From Rehmannia glutinosa (Eukaryota > Streptophyta > Magnoliopsida > Lamiales > Orobanchaceae): a stretch of DNA of 64,000 bases. The notes under the pieces are model-generated. The model saw nothing but the letters and a program-made list of their open reading frames with translations. It was not told where the DNA came from and made no database searches. The position numbers were made by a program, and so were the translations under genes. The first letter of the stretch is position 1. Every line of letters starts with the position of its first letter. Location: positions 14,645,971 through 14,709,970 of the forward strand of contig CM071926.1 in NCBI GenBank assembly GCA_016081115.2, written 5' to 3'. Below are positions 48,121 through 60,655 of this stretch, piece by piece.

Positions 48121-48745
48121 CTTTGATTTCTCAGGTGCAAGTCCTTTCATTATCTCTATAAATAGGTGATTTGTTCAGCAACGAGGACACACACTCTTCC
48201 ATCTGCATAGCATATATTCTACATATTGCTCTTGCGTTCCTTGACCTCCTGTGTTTTTTGGTGATAGCTTCCAGGCATGTTCTTCAGTTTACTGGGAAAA
48301 AAGGTAGTTTGGTTATCTCGTCGTATCATGGGAAACAGACGTCCAAAATAGGTGACGAATCTGTTTTAAGAAAAGTGTGCGTCGAACACATACTTCGAGC
48401 AATTTTTAATTGTTTGTTTCTATTATATAATCAATTTTTTAATTTGAAGTTTACATCCCTGCTATTTTCCTAACAGTTCGCAATATCAGAAGTTCATCCC
48501 AAATGGAACATGTCCAAAGCACATTTATATTTGAATCCACTAAAATATTATCTTGTTCAAAGCACATTTAAATTACTATGCACGAGTTACGGGATTTCTT
48601 GCTTCGCTGTTTTCTTTGGTTCTTATTTTGTCTCCATTTGCTAGAGTTTTTATCTATGATTAATACGTGAACACTTTTGTCTCCATAATAAGGGGTGGTT
48701 CGTGTTTGCTATTGTTCGGTTTTTACTTATCAAAGTAATTGTCCC
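48121..48745. other. unique non-coding DNA
   Basis: An ORF of 100 codons (48171-48473, plus) has a hydrophobic stretch, but I recognise no domain and see no supporting context. No gene is called. Confidence 0.4.
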
Positions 48746-48823
48746 CAGGGCCGGCCCTGAGAGGGTCGGGTGGGCGACCGCCAATTGGGGGCCCCAAATT
48801 TATATATGAGTATATATATATAT

Positions 48824-49856
48824 AAGGGGGAAGGGTTATATGAGACCAATATCTTAAGTAAGTACGTAAGACCAAATCTGGACCACTGATCAACAAATTT
48901 AATGACTAATAATAAATATATTTAAAATATATAAAATACCTAATTAAATTGATAATGGGGTATATTAATTTAAACAAATCAATCATATCCCATGAAATTA
49001 GGGAAGTTACAAATAACAACATAGATATTATCTTACCATCTAAAACTATAGAAAAATTACGTAATATTTATAAGCAACAATATACAATGTCTAAGCAACA
49101 TATTTGTCATCAATAAGCAACACGGTTGACATAAAAAAGCAACAAAAAATATTTATATACAAGACATATGATCTATTTAAATCAAAATATTTGCACCCAT
49201 CTTAGCAATATTGTCTTCTTAAATAAGAAAAATAATTGTCTCCAATAAGCAATACAATCCACATAAAAAGGCAACATACTTACTTAGCAACATTGTCTGC
49301 CTAAATAAACAACATGTTTGTCCTTGATAAGCAACATAGTTGACATAAATAAGCAACAAAAGTACATATATATAAAAAGACAAATCAAAGGGAATAGTTT
49401 ATGGTTGCAACATTGTCTTGCATTTAAATAAGCGATATATTTGTCTCGATAAAGAATATATTTTTTTGCGTAATGTACCAATATTAATTGAAAGTTTGAC
49501 TGTGAAAAGAAAGATAGAATTTCAAACATATCCGAAAAAAGCAACATATTTGTATTCAATAAGCAACATATTTGTCTTCAATAAGTAACATATTTCTTAC
49601 AGCGGATAAGGTCAGAGATACGGTTTCAAACAAATCCCAAAAAATCCGGAATGTGAACGCGCACTACCAAAAATAACTCCCGTTTTTTGCTGATATTTAA
49701 ACAAAAATATCAATTTATCCTTAACAACTATTAATTAAATACTAACTAAAATAAAAATTAATTAAATCTGCATCGTTAAAAAGAAGAGGTCAACGCTCCA
49801 GATTTGGTCTCACGTACTCATTTAAATTATATGGACTCACCGGATCCAAATCCTAT
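48824..49856. mobile_element. non-autonomous MULE inside the hAT element
   Basis: Terminal inverted repeats of about 60 bases share GAGTACGTGAGACCAAATC (right, inverted) with AAGTACGTAAGACCAAATC (left). The site is a GTATATATA-type sequence on both sides, so the 9-10 bp TSD is probable but ambiguous. The interior is a degenerate minisatellite around AAGCAACATATTTGTC (about 49060-49600). No coding region. Confidence 0.8.
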
Positions 49857-50145
49857 AAGTATATATAATTTATTATATTTGTAAATTTTGTAAAAGAAAA
49901 TATTGGTTGGGCCATAAAAATTGCTTATTCAATTGAGGCCCATATAATATTTAATTGAAAAATTCCAAAAAAATCAAAAAAAGTAGGGAGATCATCTAAT
50001 ATCTTCTCCGATTTATAGCATTATCTTCTACATTTTTCACTCTACAACTAGACTGCAACAACAGATCTCTTAGCAGAAAAAAGTTTTTCAAAACTACAAT
50101 TAATAAAGTCATACTTGCGTTTAACTATGTCCCATATGCATTGAA

Positions 50146-50232
50146 GCTGAAATATTAGAAAACCCTGATTTTGAAGACCTTATTGATGATTTTGTTTCGC
50201 AAAATGCTAGAACATCTAAATTTTTTAAATAA
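50146..50232 (+). pseudogene. hAT transposase C-terminal fragment (zf-MYM/TTF type)
   Basis: The last 28 codons read AEILENPDFEDLIDDF and end ARTSKFFK before a stop. This tail is characteristic of the hAT-derived TTF/zf-MYM-type transposases of plants. The dimerisation domain proper and everything upstream are missing. Confidence 0.58.
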
Positions 50233-50413
50233 TTATATGATTGTTTTTTTTTTATGTTTGCTAGTGGTGCACTCTTTCAAGTATTTCAATACTTTGGATG
50301 ATGAAAAATAAAAAATTGCATGTATAATATTCTTATTTTTCTGTTTCTATAAAATCCTTTTTTTTCTTTTTGCCATGGTCCCCCGAAAGGTCAGGTCCGA
50401 CCCTGATTGTCCC

Positions 50414-53400
50414 CATAGATGAGAGTTTTGTAGAAAAAATTTAGATGACCCATTACCAAAGGATTAGTGACAGATGTAAGTATATCATTTGTCTAATGCT
50501 ATTAGGATTTTTTTATTATGTTAAATCAATTAGATCTGTATTAGTTTATAATAATTTTACGTTTTAAATCTGTATAAGTTTAGGTTTTGTAAGTCTTATA
50601 ATTTTGATCTTTGTAATCAGCTGTTATAAATTCTTCTATTCAGTGAAATTGATTGAATATAAAAAAAATATGTATTTCGGATTAATGAAACTTTTTTTTG
50701 AGTGGGATTAATGATACTTGTGGAAGTATTTTACTAGTAGAAATTATTGTGGACATTTAAACGTAATCAAATAATATAACTTTTTTTTGTAAAAGAAGAA
50801 CGATTTATTCAAAACAACACCATACAATCACACGTTAAACTAATTTAGGTTATTGCTATTATTATTCTCCTCCATCTTCGATCTTCATCTTTTTTCTTCC
50901 CTCGTCCTCCTATAGAAGATGTGATAAATAATTTTTATTGCTTTTAATCTAAATAAATTTGTTACCAATAGGTGATTTTTATTTGTCCATAATAGATGAC
51001 TTTTAATTTGCATATGAAATTTTGTTTAGATGATCAGATGAGTCATTATCCGACGATGCATGACTGCAGTGAGATCCTCTATGATACTTATTTTGTTCAA
51101 CGCGTCAGTTACGAAGTTATGATTCTATGGATCAGTTAGATTTATTTAGATTTAATTTTTTTTTGATCTGTATAGATTTATGATCATGTACTCTGTAGGG
51201 CTTGCAACTATTTTTCACAATCATGTGTAAGTTTTTTGTGATGTTTAATGAAATTCATTTGATTCTAAAAAAAAGATATTTTAAAAAAAATATCAAAAAA
51301 GGGGGAAAAACAGAAACCACCTATATATCTATATCATTAATTTTAATCATAAGAGAATAATAGTTGTTTACACGTGTGTGGCATTTAAAAGAGTTGGAAT
51401 TGGGGAGTTAAACCTGGTCAACGAGTCTAGACTGGCTCAAGTGTTGAACGGGATTGCGCATGCTGAGAAAATTCGGTTACGCGTTTTTATTCTTGTCTTT
51501 AAACAAATCTTCAAAGTTGAGATCGTGCCATTTTCCCCTTTTTATTTTATTCATTCATTAATATTCTTGTATACATCCGCTAACAAGCAAACAAGGAACT
51601 AAGTAGCTGTTATGACTAAAATGACCCTCTAAACTTTTATTAGGGGAAATTGATTTCTATTTCATTTGTCTACCAAAACAAAATTTCAATAATTATTAGA
51701 GAGGGATTAAACATCATATGTATTTAGAGTTTAGTATTAATAGTTAAAAATATGAAATATTTAGCTAGAAGTAGGGCATATGAACGAATTATGTCATGTT
51801 ACGCTTTAGATTTACGCGATGTGGAGTTAGAATTATGATTTTGGCGTAACAGATGCGTCTAGCAGCTAATCGTCGTCGTTTTTCCCACACTTTAGAACCG
51901 ATAAGGGATTTCAGAATTACCCTTGTTGGATACGCAACTTTCTCTTAAATCCCCAACCCCCCCCACCCCCTAAAACTTAAATGCTATCATTTATACTTCA
52001 GTTAAATTTATGGAGCGGGAGCTGAAAAATAAAACTTTGAAAGAGCAATATTATAGTAAAAACTACTTCACATGTTGTCATTTGTGAAAACAATTAACTC
52101 AAGTTGATAAAAAGAATCTATTTTATCAATTAATTATAAATCATATCAATTCTCGATGTAGGATATCACACTTTATTCATTATTAAAAAAATTCCAACTC
52201 AATGATACTTCTATCAACAAATTTTCTAGTAGACAAATGTTATAAAATAATTATTCCATAGAAATTCTATCCTAAAATTTGATGACTAATGGAGGGATAA
52301 ATCCAATACTGAGTGAGCATGCGTGTTGACTGTGGCTTATAAGTGTGAACTAAGCCCCTATTCCTAATAAACTAATTTTTCAAGACAAACTTATGAGTTT
52401 TAGGTGAAAGTTAACAATATCTCTTGGTGGGCGCAGCCGCAGGGGCCTCCCATGCCATGTCAAAGACATTATGAAATTGACTCTTGATGAATGAAGTAAA
52501 TTAAACTTTTGTTGTGGAGTTTTCTGTTGACCCGCTTAAACTAAAGTCTTAGTCCCAAAAATAGGAAATCCAACCTCATTTATTTTGTTGTCAGCCACTA
52601 AAAAGATTTTTACTTCACAATGTCAAGATAGAGAATCTAAATAAGCCAAACAAAAATAAATTAAATAAATATGTATGATGTAATTCATTTCATTTGTCAA
52701 CCCACAACCTGCTTGCCTTAGGAGTTAGGGCAAGATACAACAATCTGTGTTGACCGGTATGTAATATATTTAATAAGGCCACAAAATAAAATACAAATGG
52801 ACCTATCATGCCAGGCTAAGTCAACTTCTTTGTGAAAACTAAAATCATGAGCAATAGAATGGTTCATTTTAAGGCAAGAAAAATTGTAAGAAAATAAGGG
52901 AACCTTGTCCAAAATGAGGTGGGGCGTCCCTTTTTTGGTGCCTTTTGCTTTTGTCAAAAGAAGAAATGCTTTTACATTATAAAAAAGATTCTAAATATTA
53001 GTTTTTTTATTTTTATTTTGTATTTCATTTCGCAAATAACGTGCATGTATATAATTTTTGCTAAATATGCATTTAAAAATTATTTTATACATTTAATATA
53101 TATCCGAAATCTCAAGTGATTTATACTGTAATATATACCAACACCTTTAATGAATTGATAATTTCATGTGAATTTTCTTGCTTTAATGTACAAGGCATAA
53201 TAATTTACAATTATATGTTTATTAATATCAAGAGCTCTTTATATTTGAAAAAAAATGTGTAACATTAGTCTTTCTTTAAATGGATATAATCCAATCATGG
53301 TTATCATAAATGTTTCATCAAAAGTAGTCATAATTGAATTAGAGAAAAACTCAAGTAGTCGTCGTAATAGAAGTGTACCACATTTTACACAACCTTTTTA

Positions 53401-53540
53401 AAATTTTGAAATTCTTATACCAAGAGTGCTCATATTTTGACAAGGAATAAAATTCTACCTAAAATAGTCCTATAAAATGCTATTATTTCACCATAGTTCA
53501 CACTCCATTATTCAGAATCAATAAAGGTCGATTTGCACAA
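50414..53540. other. intergenic DNA with possible retroposed 3' ends
   Basis: No gene is recognised. Three short A- or T-tailed stretches look like 5'-truncated retroposon 3' ends: one ending AATATAAAAAAAAT near 50670, one minus-strand T8 near 50783 followed by GTAAAAGAAGAACG, and one ending GATTCTAAAAAAAAG near 51260. ORFs such as 51378-51602, 52718-52957 and 52919-53119 have no domain support. Confidence 0.4.
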
Positions 53541-54757
53541 CAGTGTGATTGTTGAATTTCCGCGGAAAGCGATTCTGAGTGGAGGAGAACTTTGTGTGGT
53601 AGTGACTCGATCTTGGCTAAGAACCCAAGACCCCACTGATTAGTTGAGGCATAACACACGCTTCACATCCTCCACGGAAGGCTGCAGGGCGAAGCGAGAA
53701 GCGTTAGGGTCACTCCGGGGATGGAGTTAAATCCTTTAATAAAGGTTAGTTGCCACTAAAAGAAAATAAAGATAAGTTGTCAAAGAAAAGAATATCAATA
53801 AAAATCAAGTTTGTCCCTCATGGTCATGAGGTGACCTAGTGATCGGGTGCACCAAAGTCGAGTTCATGGTAGCGTGGTTTGCGGCGTGTGTCAATCCAAA
53901 GAGGGAGAGTGGCGGGAGAACGCGTCAAGCCCGATGATTTACTCAATGCGTACATGAGGGTAGTGGTTTGGTTCCCAAAAATAAAAAAAAATTAATAATA
54001 ATAATAAAGACCAAGTTTGCTAATGAAGGGAAAAACACAAAACTTGAGATTGTAAGAAGATGGCAAGATTTAAGCAATAAAACCTCAATCCCACCAAACC
54101 CACCAACCAGAAAATAGGAAAAAGAAAAAACTAAAGAAAACATAAAAAGTAAAGAAAGTATACAAATTAAGAACCTGGAGCTGGATGGATGAAGGTCAAA
54201 ATAGGAAATTGAAGAGTGTGGGCAGTGGCAAACACGCCAACGATAAATAGACATGTACATTTTGTCGTTTGCTTTAGGTGGGACACCATTATCATGGCCA
54301 GCAGATTGAGGAAGTGAATAACTTAACCAATTTGAAAAAATAAAAATAAAAAAAATATTGAAGCAATAGGGCAGCCTCCTATTTTTTTCTATGCATTTTC
54401 CATTCTTCTTCCTTATTAAGTCCCTTTTCACCTCTGTCTGTGTGTGTGTGTGAGAAAGAAAGCAGTGTTCTACTTTTCTTCCTCGGTTGCCTAAAATATT
54501 TCTTCTTTTTATCTTTATTGTTAACTACTTTTTCCTCACTCCATCTAAACATACCAAAAAGGGCCCGCTCATTTTAGATATTTAGAAGAGGGGACTTCAT
54601 TTACTGCACCATTCTTGATTTTTTATATTAAAAACCTTTTGCTTTTTTTTCTTGGCTGAGTTTTTGTTTATTTATTTTTATTTATTTATATTTGTGGACT
54701 GTGGAGGAGTTTCTTGAGTACCCTTTTGTTGTTGCTCTCTGTTAAGAGCAGATAATT
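53541..54757 (+). promoter_or_regulatory. upstream region and leader of the kinase gene
   Basis: The kinase promoter and 5' UTR must lie here. A GT microsatellite followed by GAGAAAGAAAG (54438-54460) and TC/T-rich DNA up to the ATG look like a plant leader. No convincing single TATA box can be chosen. 53600-53940 is moderately GC-rich and contains an A-box-like CCTAGTGATCGGG, perhaps another SINE remnant. The minus-strand ORF 53943-54431 (162 codons) is hydrophobic but composed of mirrored A-rich leader sequence; I do not call it. Confidence 0.4.
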
Positions 54758-57700
54758 ATGGGAAATTGTTTTGGTTCCTCAGCAAGAGTTGATGCCTCTA
54801 TCAGCACCACATCTGGTATTTTTTCATTTCTTTTTGTTTTCTCACTTTTTTTTTTCATTTCTGTTTGTTTTCTTGAATCTATGAATTAGAATGGAAAGAA
54901 ATGAAATTTGGGTTGAGAAGTGTGGTTTTATTTCTTGATGGCCTTTGATTTCTTTATACAGGGATAAAGTTCAAACTTTTTATGGTTTCTGCCCTAAATT
55001 TAATATTTTTTTGTGAACTTAATTTCTGATGTGTATTTATGGTATATGGATTGGCTAAAATTACGATTTCTCCTTCATTTTGTCGATTTCTTGCTATTTT
55101 CAATTAGTTGAAAGAGAAGTTTTAATCTGTGTAGAGGTAGTCTATTCAATTTGAAGGAAAAGAAAAAGGGTAGCTTGTTTGTTGGGAATAATACTATAAC
55201 TGGTTTGAGTCTAAAGTTTCTTGTTATAGACATATGTAAGTAACTATGTTCTGTTTATGAAGTGATTAAAAAGATAACTTTTTGTTGATCACCTTTTCTA
55301 GTAACCTTCATTGCTCTTCCAAGCTTAAAGATTGTTTCTTTTTTAGGTTATGTTTGTTATGATTGAGGCCATATGCCATTTTCTTCATTTAATTAAATGT
55401 CACAGTTTTTTGAGAGGCAAAAACATTTGAAGCTTACCAGATGACTTTTAGCACCAGAAATGTGTGTGAATACACAGAAATGAGTAAATAGCCAATTTAC
55501 ATGGATTTTCAGCAATTAATATATGCCACTTCTGAATAAAGGACATTTTTTTTTTACCTGGAATATCATTCTTAACAGACAGTAAATTTACTTCATTACT
55601 ATTCTCAGATATTTTAATGATACACTCTGATATCTTCTGTTAATAATTGTGAATTTATTGCACTTCTGTGAGCTTCTTTAGGGAAATGATCTAATAAAGT
55701 GACGTATTGGTGCCGAGAGAGGGAATTCGAATTTAGCAATGTATCTTTGGATTCTTGGAGAAATTGTGTTACTCAGTAATTAATTATGTCTCTAAAAGAT
55801 TTTTTCCCCTTTTTTGAGCTTTAGAAGCATCAAGAAATCCCAGCAAAACAAGCAACGGATCAGTTCCGTCCAACATAAGCATTCCCTCATACAGTGGCAA
55901 AAGCAGTGCCGAAAGCCTTCCCACTCCAAGATCAGAAGCTGAAATTCTTTCATGCCCCAACGTTAAGCCCTTCTTATTTAATGAGTTAAAGAATGCCACA
56001 AGAAACTTTCGACCCGACAGTCTTCTTGGCGAAGGAGGATTTGGTTATGTTTTTAAAGGATGGATTGATGAGCATACTCTTACTGCAGCAAAGCCTGGAT
56101 CTGGATTGGTCATTGCTGTCAAGAAGTTAAAGCCGGAGGGGTTCCAGGGCCACAAAGAGTGGTTGGTACGTTTCTTCTTTACTGTTATTACGGTTAATTA
56201 AACTATTATTATCGTTTTTGGACTGTTATTGTTATTATTATTATCAGCATTTTTGAGAGCCTAGCGATGGTTTGCAGACTGAAGTTAATTATCTGGGGCA
56301 ACTCCGTCATCCAAACCTCGTTAAACTTATCGGCTACTGTTCGGAGGGTGACAATCGGCTGTTGGTATATGAGTTCATGCCAAAAGGAAGTTTGGAGAAT
56401 CATTTGTTCAGAAGTACGTATTTCAAACTATTACATTAAAGTGATGCTTGCTTTATAAGTCTTTATGTCGATAGCTTTCTCAATTAACATATCACTTGTT
56501 GGATAGCACCTTGTCATATTTGTTTTTTCACATTAATATATAGTTTTTTCGTTTTATCACGTGGCTCTGTTTGTGATATAACGCAAGCCATTTAGGAAAT
56601 TACCTTTTATGGGGCTATTGTTTAAGAAGATCATTAATACGCATAATGATTTGAGGCCTTTCAAATGCAGTCCTTAACAAGGCTGGAGATAAGTCAAAAA
56701 CCAGTTGATAGACTTTGTATTTTTCCATTTTCGCTTTATTGTCTTGTGAGGATGCAAGCTTATCCATGTGTTTAATATTTTTCATTCACCATTTAGTCGC
56801 CATTTGGAAATTTTGTGTTGCCTACTAGATTTACTGCATGAAAGCGATGCTAGAGTTAATTTTTGGCTCATAGTGTTTTACGTGATTCACATTACCATGT
56901 GTGAAACTTCTTACGAATTTGGAACCACTTAAGTGTTTGTTCTAAAAACATGTATCGACATTTCAATTGCATTTTGTTTTCCAGGAGGGCCGCAACCACT
57001 TTCTTGGGCTACTAGAATAAAGGTTGCTATAGGTGCTGCTAGGGGCCTCTCATTCTTGCACGAGGCTGAAGAACAAGTTATATATAGAGATTTTAAAGCT
57101 TCTAACATTCTTCTTGATGGGGTATGCTCTTTTGACGAGCTTTTAACCAAAGCAATTTTTGTGAACGCCATCATCCATTTCCATTTCACACTGACAATTT
57201 CATTTCGGGACGCAGGAGTTCAACGCAAAATTGTCCGACTTCGGTTTGGCCAAGGCTGGCCCAACCGGCGATAGGACGCACGTATCGACTCAAGTTATGG
57301 GCACACACGGATATGCCGCACCAGAATATGTTGCCACAGGTCAATAAAACACATTTATTTTTCTGTTTTGGTAAATTACAAAAAATACCATTGAGGTTTT
57401 GTCTAATTACAAAAAACCCCTACTATCTTTTACCATTACAAATGCCCTCTTATATATGTTTCTATTTTACAAATTGCACCCTCAGGCCTCAGTAGGAGGA
57501 GGATATTTGGTAAGAAAATACAAATCTCAAGTGAGTGCTTGTAATACCTTATTTGTAATTTTGAAAGATAATTTATTTTTTATCGTAATTTGGCCAAACC
57601 TCATGGGTAATTTTTGTAATTATCCTTTACCATCCCTTTCTTTTTTCATTTTATCTTTTTTATTCCTGGTTCAATGGAGCATCTAACAGTCAATACAAAT

Positions 57701-58173
57701 GTTCGTCCTCGTTAATGAACAGGTCGATTGACAGCAAAAAGTGATGTATACAGCTTTGGCGTTGTTTTGCTCGAATTACTGTCGGGACGTCGTGCCGTTG
57801 ACAAAACAAAGGTTGGTGTCGAGCAAAACCTAGTTGATTGGGCAAAACCGTATATGGGCGATAAGAGAAAATTGTTTCGGATAATGGACATAAAGCTTGA
57901 GGGTCAGTACCCTCAGAAAGCAGCGATACGGCCGCTACTATTGCATTGCAATGCTTAAGTCATGAGCCGAAACTTAGGCCTCGCATGGCGGAGGTTTTAG
58001 CTACGCTAGAAGAGCTCCAAGCTCCAAAAAGTGCGACAAAACATTCTAAGACGAAGACGGAGAATCAAATAGATTCTGTTCGTATGTCGCCGTTAAAACA
58101 CCATTCGCCTATGAATATTACGCCTTTGGCGTCCCCATTGCCAGCACATCGAAGGGCTTCTCGTGTAAGATGA
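54758..58173 (+). CDS. receptor-like cytoplasmic kinase, RLCK-VII / PBL type, six exons, one frameshift
   Basis: Exons: 54758-54815, 55825-56165, 56278-56413, 56985-57121, 57216-57339, 57723-58173, all GT-AG, about 415 residues, normal for the family. MGNCFGSS at the N-terminus predicts myristoylation and palmitoylation, hence plasma-membrane attachment. Kinase motifs: GEGGFGYVFKGW (glycine loop), VIAVKKL (ATP lysine), LVYEFMPKGSLENHLF, VIYRDFKASNILLD (catalytic loop), DFGLAKAGPTGDRTHVSTQV, GTHGYAAPEYVATG (activation segment) and SDVYSFGVVLLELLSGRRA. The family phosphorylates Ser/Thr targets downstream of cell-surface receptors in immunity and growth; the closest types are the APK2/PBL2-3 kinases. 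In exon 6 one base is missing near 57925 (CAGCGATACGG), after which kinase sequence resumes in the next frame (QCLSHEPKLRPRM). This is either an assembly error or a recent null allele. Confidence 0.93.
57374..57622. mobile_element. MITE in intron 5 of the kinase gene
   Basis: ATTACAAAAAATACCATTGA at the left end is inverted at the right end as ATTACAAAAATTACCCATGA, each followed by GGTTTTGTCTAATTAC or GGTTTGGCCAAATTAC. Length about 250 bases; no coding. Exact ends and TSD are ambiguous. Confidence 0.68.
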
Positions 58174-58437
58174 AGCAGATTAGTTTGTAGTTTTGGTAAC
58201 TTTCTTTTTTATTTTTTTATTTTGGTTTCAGTTGTAAATTTCTGATATAGGTTCACATTTTGCTGTATGTGTTATTTATTGCTGGGGTTTTGCCCCTGAG
58301 TGGAGTTTTTAATCTGCATAGTGATTGTGTATGAACTTTTTTTGCCCTGCGGTTGTAAACTTGTACCTTCAAATTGCAGAATTTTGAGATTGGAATTTGT
58401 AAGTGAAAAAGATGGGCTGAATCCAAATGAAACAGGG

Positions 58438-58443
58438 AATAAA
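58438..58443 (+). terminator. candidate poly(A) signal of the kinase gene
   Basis: AATAAA, 265 bases after the kinase stop and in a plausible position for a plant 3' UTR. Earlier near-signals exist. Confidence 0.4.
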
Positions 58444-58730
58444 TGATCCATATACGCTTTGAACTGCATATAGAAGTTTGTTACCTCTAGTTCAGCATAA
58501 AATTACAATAATTCAAACATGATACAAGTACTTAAAGTAGAATCGACACATACTTTTTTATTCACGAAGCATTAGTCACTTTAGTTTTACATGTATATCT
58601 CTCATAAAATGGTAAAATACTGATAAATCGATCCTTTCAAACTTAAGGAATTCACCGAGTTGCCCTGTTACATATACTATTGATCAGAAGACAAATATTA
58701 AAGATCATGGTATTAAGAAAGAATGGAAAA

Positions 58731-59030
58731 AAAAGTTGAGTTTCTACGGGACTGCAAGAGAAGCAGTAGTCCCCTCCGCTAGAATTGCAGTTTACAAGGC
58801 ATGCCGTAATGGCAGATGCAAAACAAAGGACATTCTGGCTGCATTCGATGATGCTATATATCTCATATAATTTCTATGGGATCGTATTCAGCTATAGTAT
58901 CTTCGAATGCAATCAGAATGTCCATTGTTTTGCATCCGCGATTATGACAAGCCTTGTAAACTGCTATTCTAGCGAATGTGACTGCTCCTCTTGCAGTCCC
59001 TCTGCAGTTCCATAGAAACTCAACTTTATT
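58731..59030. pseudogene. inverted duplication of a subtilase (S8 protease) gene fragment
   Basis: The plus strand at 58738-58851 reads SFYGTAREAV, PSARIAVYKACRNG and KTKDILAAFDDAI in one frame. The minus strand at 59022-58895 reads SFYGTAEGTARGAV, ARIAVYKACHN and TMDILIAF. Both belong to the same region of plant subtilisin-like proteases (cucumisin type), between the catalytic Asp and His regions and the substrate pocket. No other part of the gene is present, so neither arm is a protease. The arms are about 80-85 percent alike and face each other across a loop of roughly 30-40 bases, so a transcript would fold into a long hairpin. Confidence 0.85.
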
Positions 59031-60398
59031 TCGTTCTTTCTTGATACAACGAGTTTTATTCTCTAGTGTTTTGTTTGATCAATAGCATATGTAACAGGGA
59101 AAGTGAAATTATTTCTGCCTTTGCAAACTCCTTCGGTAACTTCTCACCATGGATTGGCTCACAGACCTTTCAGAAAGACATAACAGAATCAACTAGGTTA
59201 ACATGTGTAGTAAATAAGGTTAAATCAAATTAGCAATTATCAAATTTAAAAACATCATATCTGGTACGAAATCGAACTACAACCATGTGATTGTTTATAT
59301 AACATATTTCAGTATTAACAATAGCTCAAGATTATAAACACGAAAAAGAAAGGATAAGAAAGTGAACAGAACAGGGGAGGGGATTTGGTCATTTTTCTTG
59401 GGTGTAATTTTGAGTGATTTAAGCAGAAACAAACTTCCAACAAAACTCCTAACATCATTCAATAGAATTATCCATAAAATATATTGCACTATCAACACCA
59501 TCAAATCCCACCAAATCCAAACATACAAATCATATAAAAAATTTCACAACAAACTTCAACATTCAATTTCAATCTTTCAATTTCTAATTTCATGAAATAG
59601 TAAAACTGAATAGAATTTATAGCTTAAACTCATCCATTTCTTGTGATTTTAATCAGACAACATCAACCAACCAATTTCAAACAACCAATTTCTTGTGAGT
59701 ATGGTGGCCGAGAATGGAAGAGAGGGTGAGAGAGTGTGCTCTCTTTTCTGCTAATAAAAAATGCTGAGTGCATTCCTTAAATAAGCCTGCCAGAATAGCA
59801 TAATTGCTAGGTAGTCATTTCAGTTTCTAAAGTCCTTCAATTGAGCCCCAAACACTTAAAAGTCCTCCAATTATAACCTCCTATTTAGTTGTATCCTTCT
59901 GTTTTCTTTGAATTAGGCCTATGTGATAAAATTCCGGGTCAAGTAATATGTTACCTGTTGTCGACAACTTATTTGAGTACGTTAAAATGGTACGACCAAG
60001 GTAGTTCATGAGTTTCAGTTTAACAAGATTTCTCATGTATATTGTGTGCACGATTTAATTGCAATATTAGTTTTGTAACTCTTAGGGATTGACAATCTTA
60101 GTATTGTAAATTCTTGATGTGGTATTTTCGGTCATTGACAGTTTTACCCTTCAATTAGATAGCAATTCCAATTCTATAACATATAAAAGTCATAGGTAAT
60201 TTGGGTGTTTTGGCTAAAGGACAAGGTGGTTGTGATTTATGGGAACAAATGAAATATTGAAACATCCAGTTGAAACCAAAATCGAACTATATCTAAACTT
60301 GTAGGACTAAAATTACACTAATTAGAATTTATGAGATACAAATTTCTCAGAATCAAAATCGTATAGGACAAATAATACAGTTAACTCTGTATAGAGAT
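59031..60398. other. intergenic DNA
   Basis: AT-rich sequence; the paired ORFs at 59295-59595 mirror each other and lack domains. A GA-rich/CT-rich patch at 59715-59745 is the only structure noted. Confidence 0.45.
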
Positions 60399-60655
60399 TG
60401 TTGAAACTATTATATGATCGGGTATGAACAAAACACTATATAGAAATTGGAGGAAAGCAAAAGATACAAGGTTTTTTATAATACAACTTTGAAGGGAATA
60501 CAATAAGTCTAAGACGTGTAGGACACTTTCCTTAAAGTATTATTTGCCCCCACTACTTGCTAACCGAGTTTATGACAAATTACTTCTAGGATATAATAGA
60601 CTAATGAAACAACCAAATAGCGAGTTTTTGGATTGCTTCTACAAGAATAAGAATG

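Larger units (their letters stand above)
48746..50405 (+). mobile_element. hAT element with a transposase tail, interrupted by a MULE
   Basis: Ends CAGGGCCGGCCCTGA and, inverted, CAGGGTCGGACCTGA, with a perfect 8-bp TSD ATTGTCCC (48738-48745 and 50406-50413). It retains a fragment of hAT transposase near its right end. A non-autonomous MULE (48824-49856) lies inside. Confidence 0.9.

Noticed and set aside
48171..48473. 100-codon plus ORF considered as a small membrane protein
   Set aside because: Only a short hydrophobic stretch is present, with no domain, and it sits between transposons in AT-rich DNA.
53943..54431. 162-codon minus-strand ORF upstream of the kinase, hydrophobic
   Set aside because: It is the mirror of A-rich and TC-rich leader DNA; the hydrophobicity comes from T-rich codons, and I recognise no domain or promoter context.
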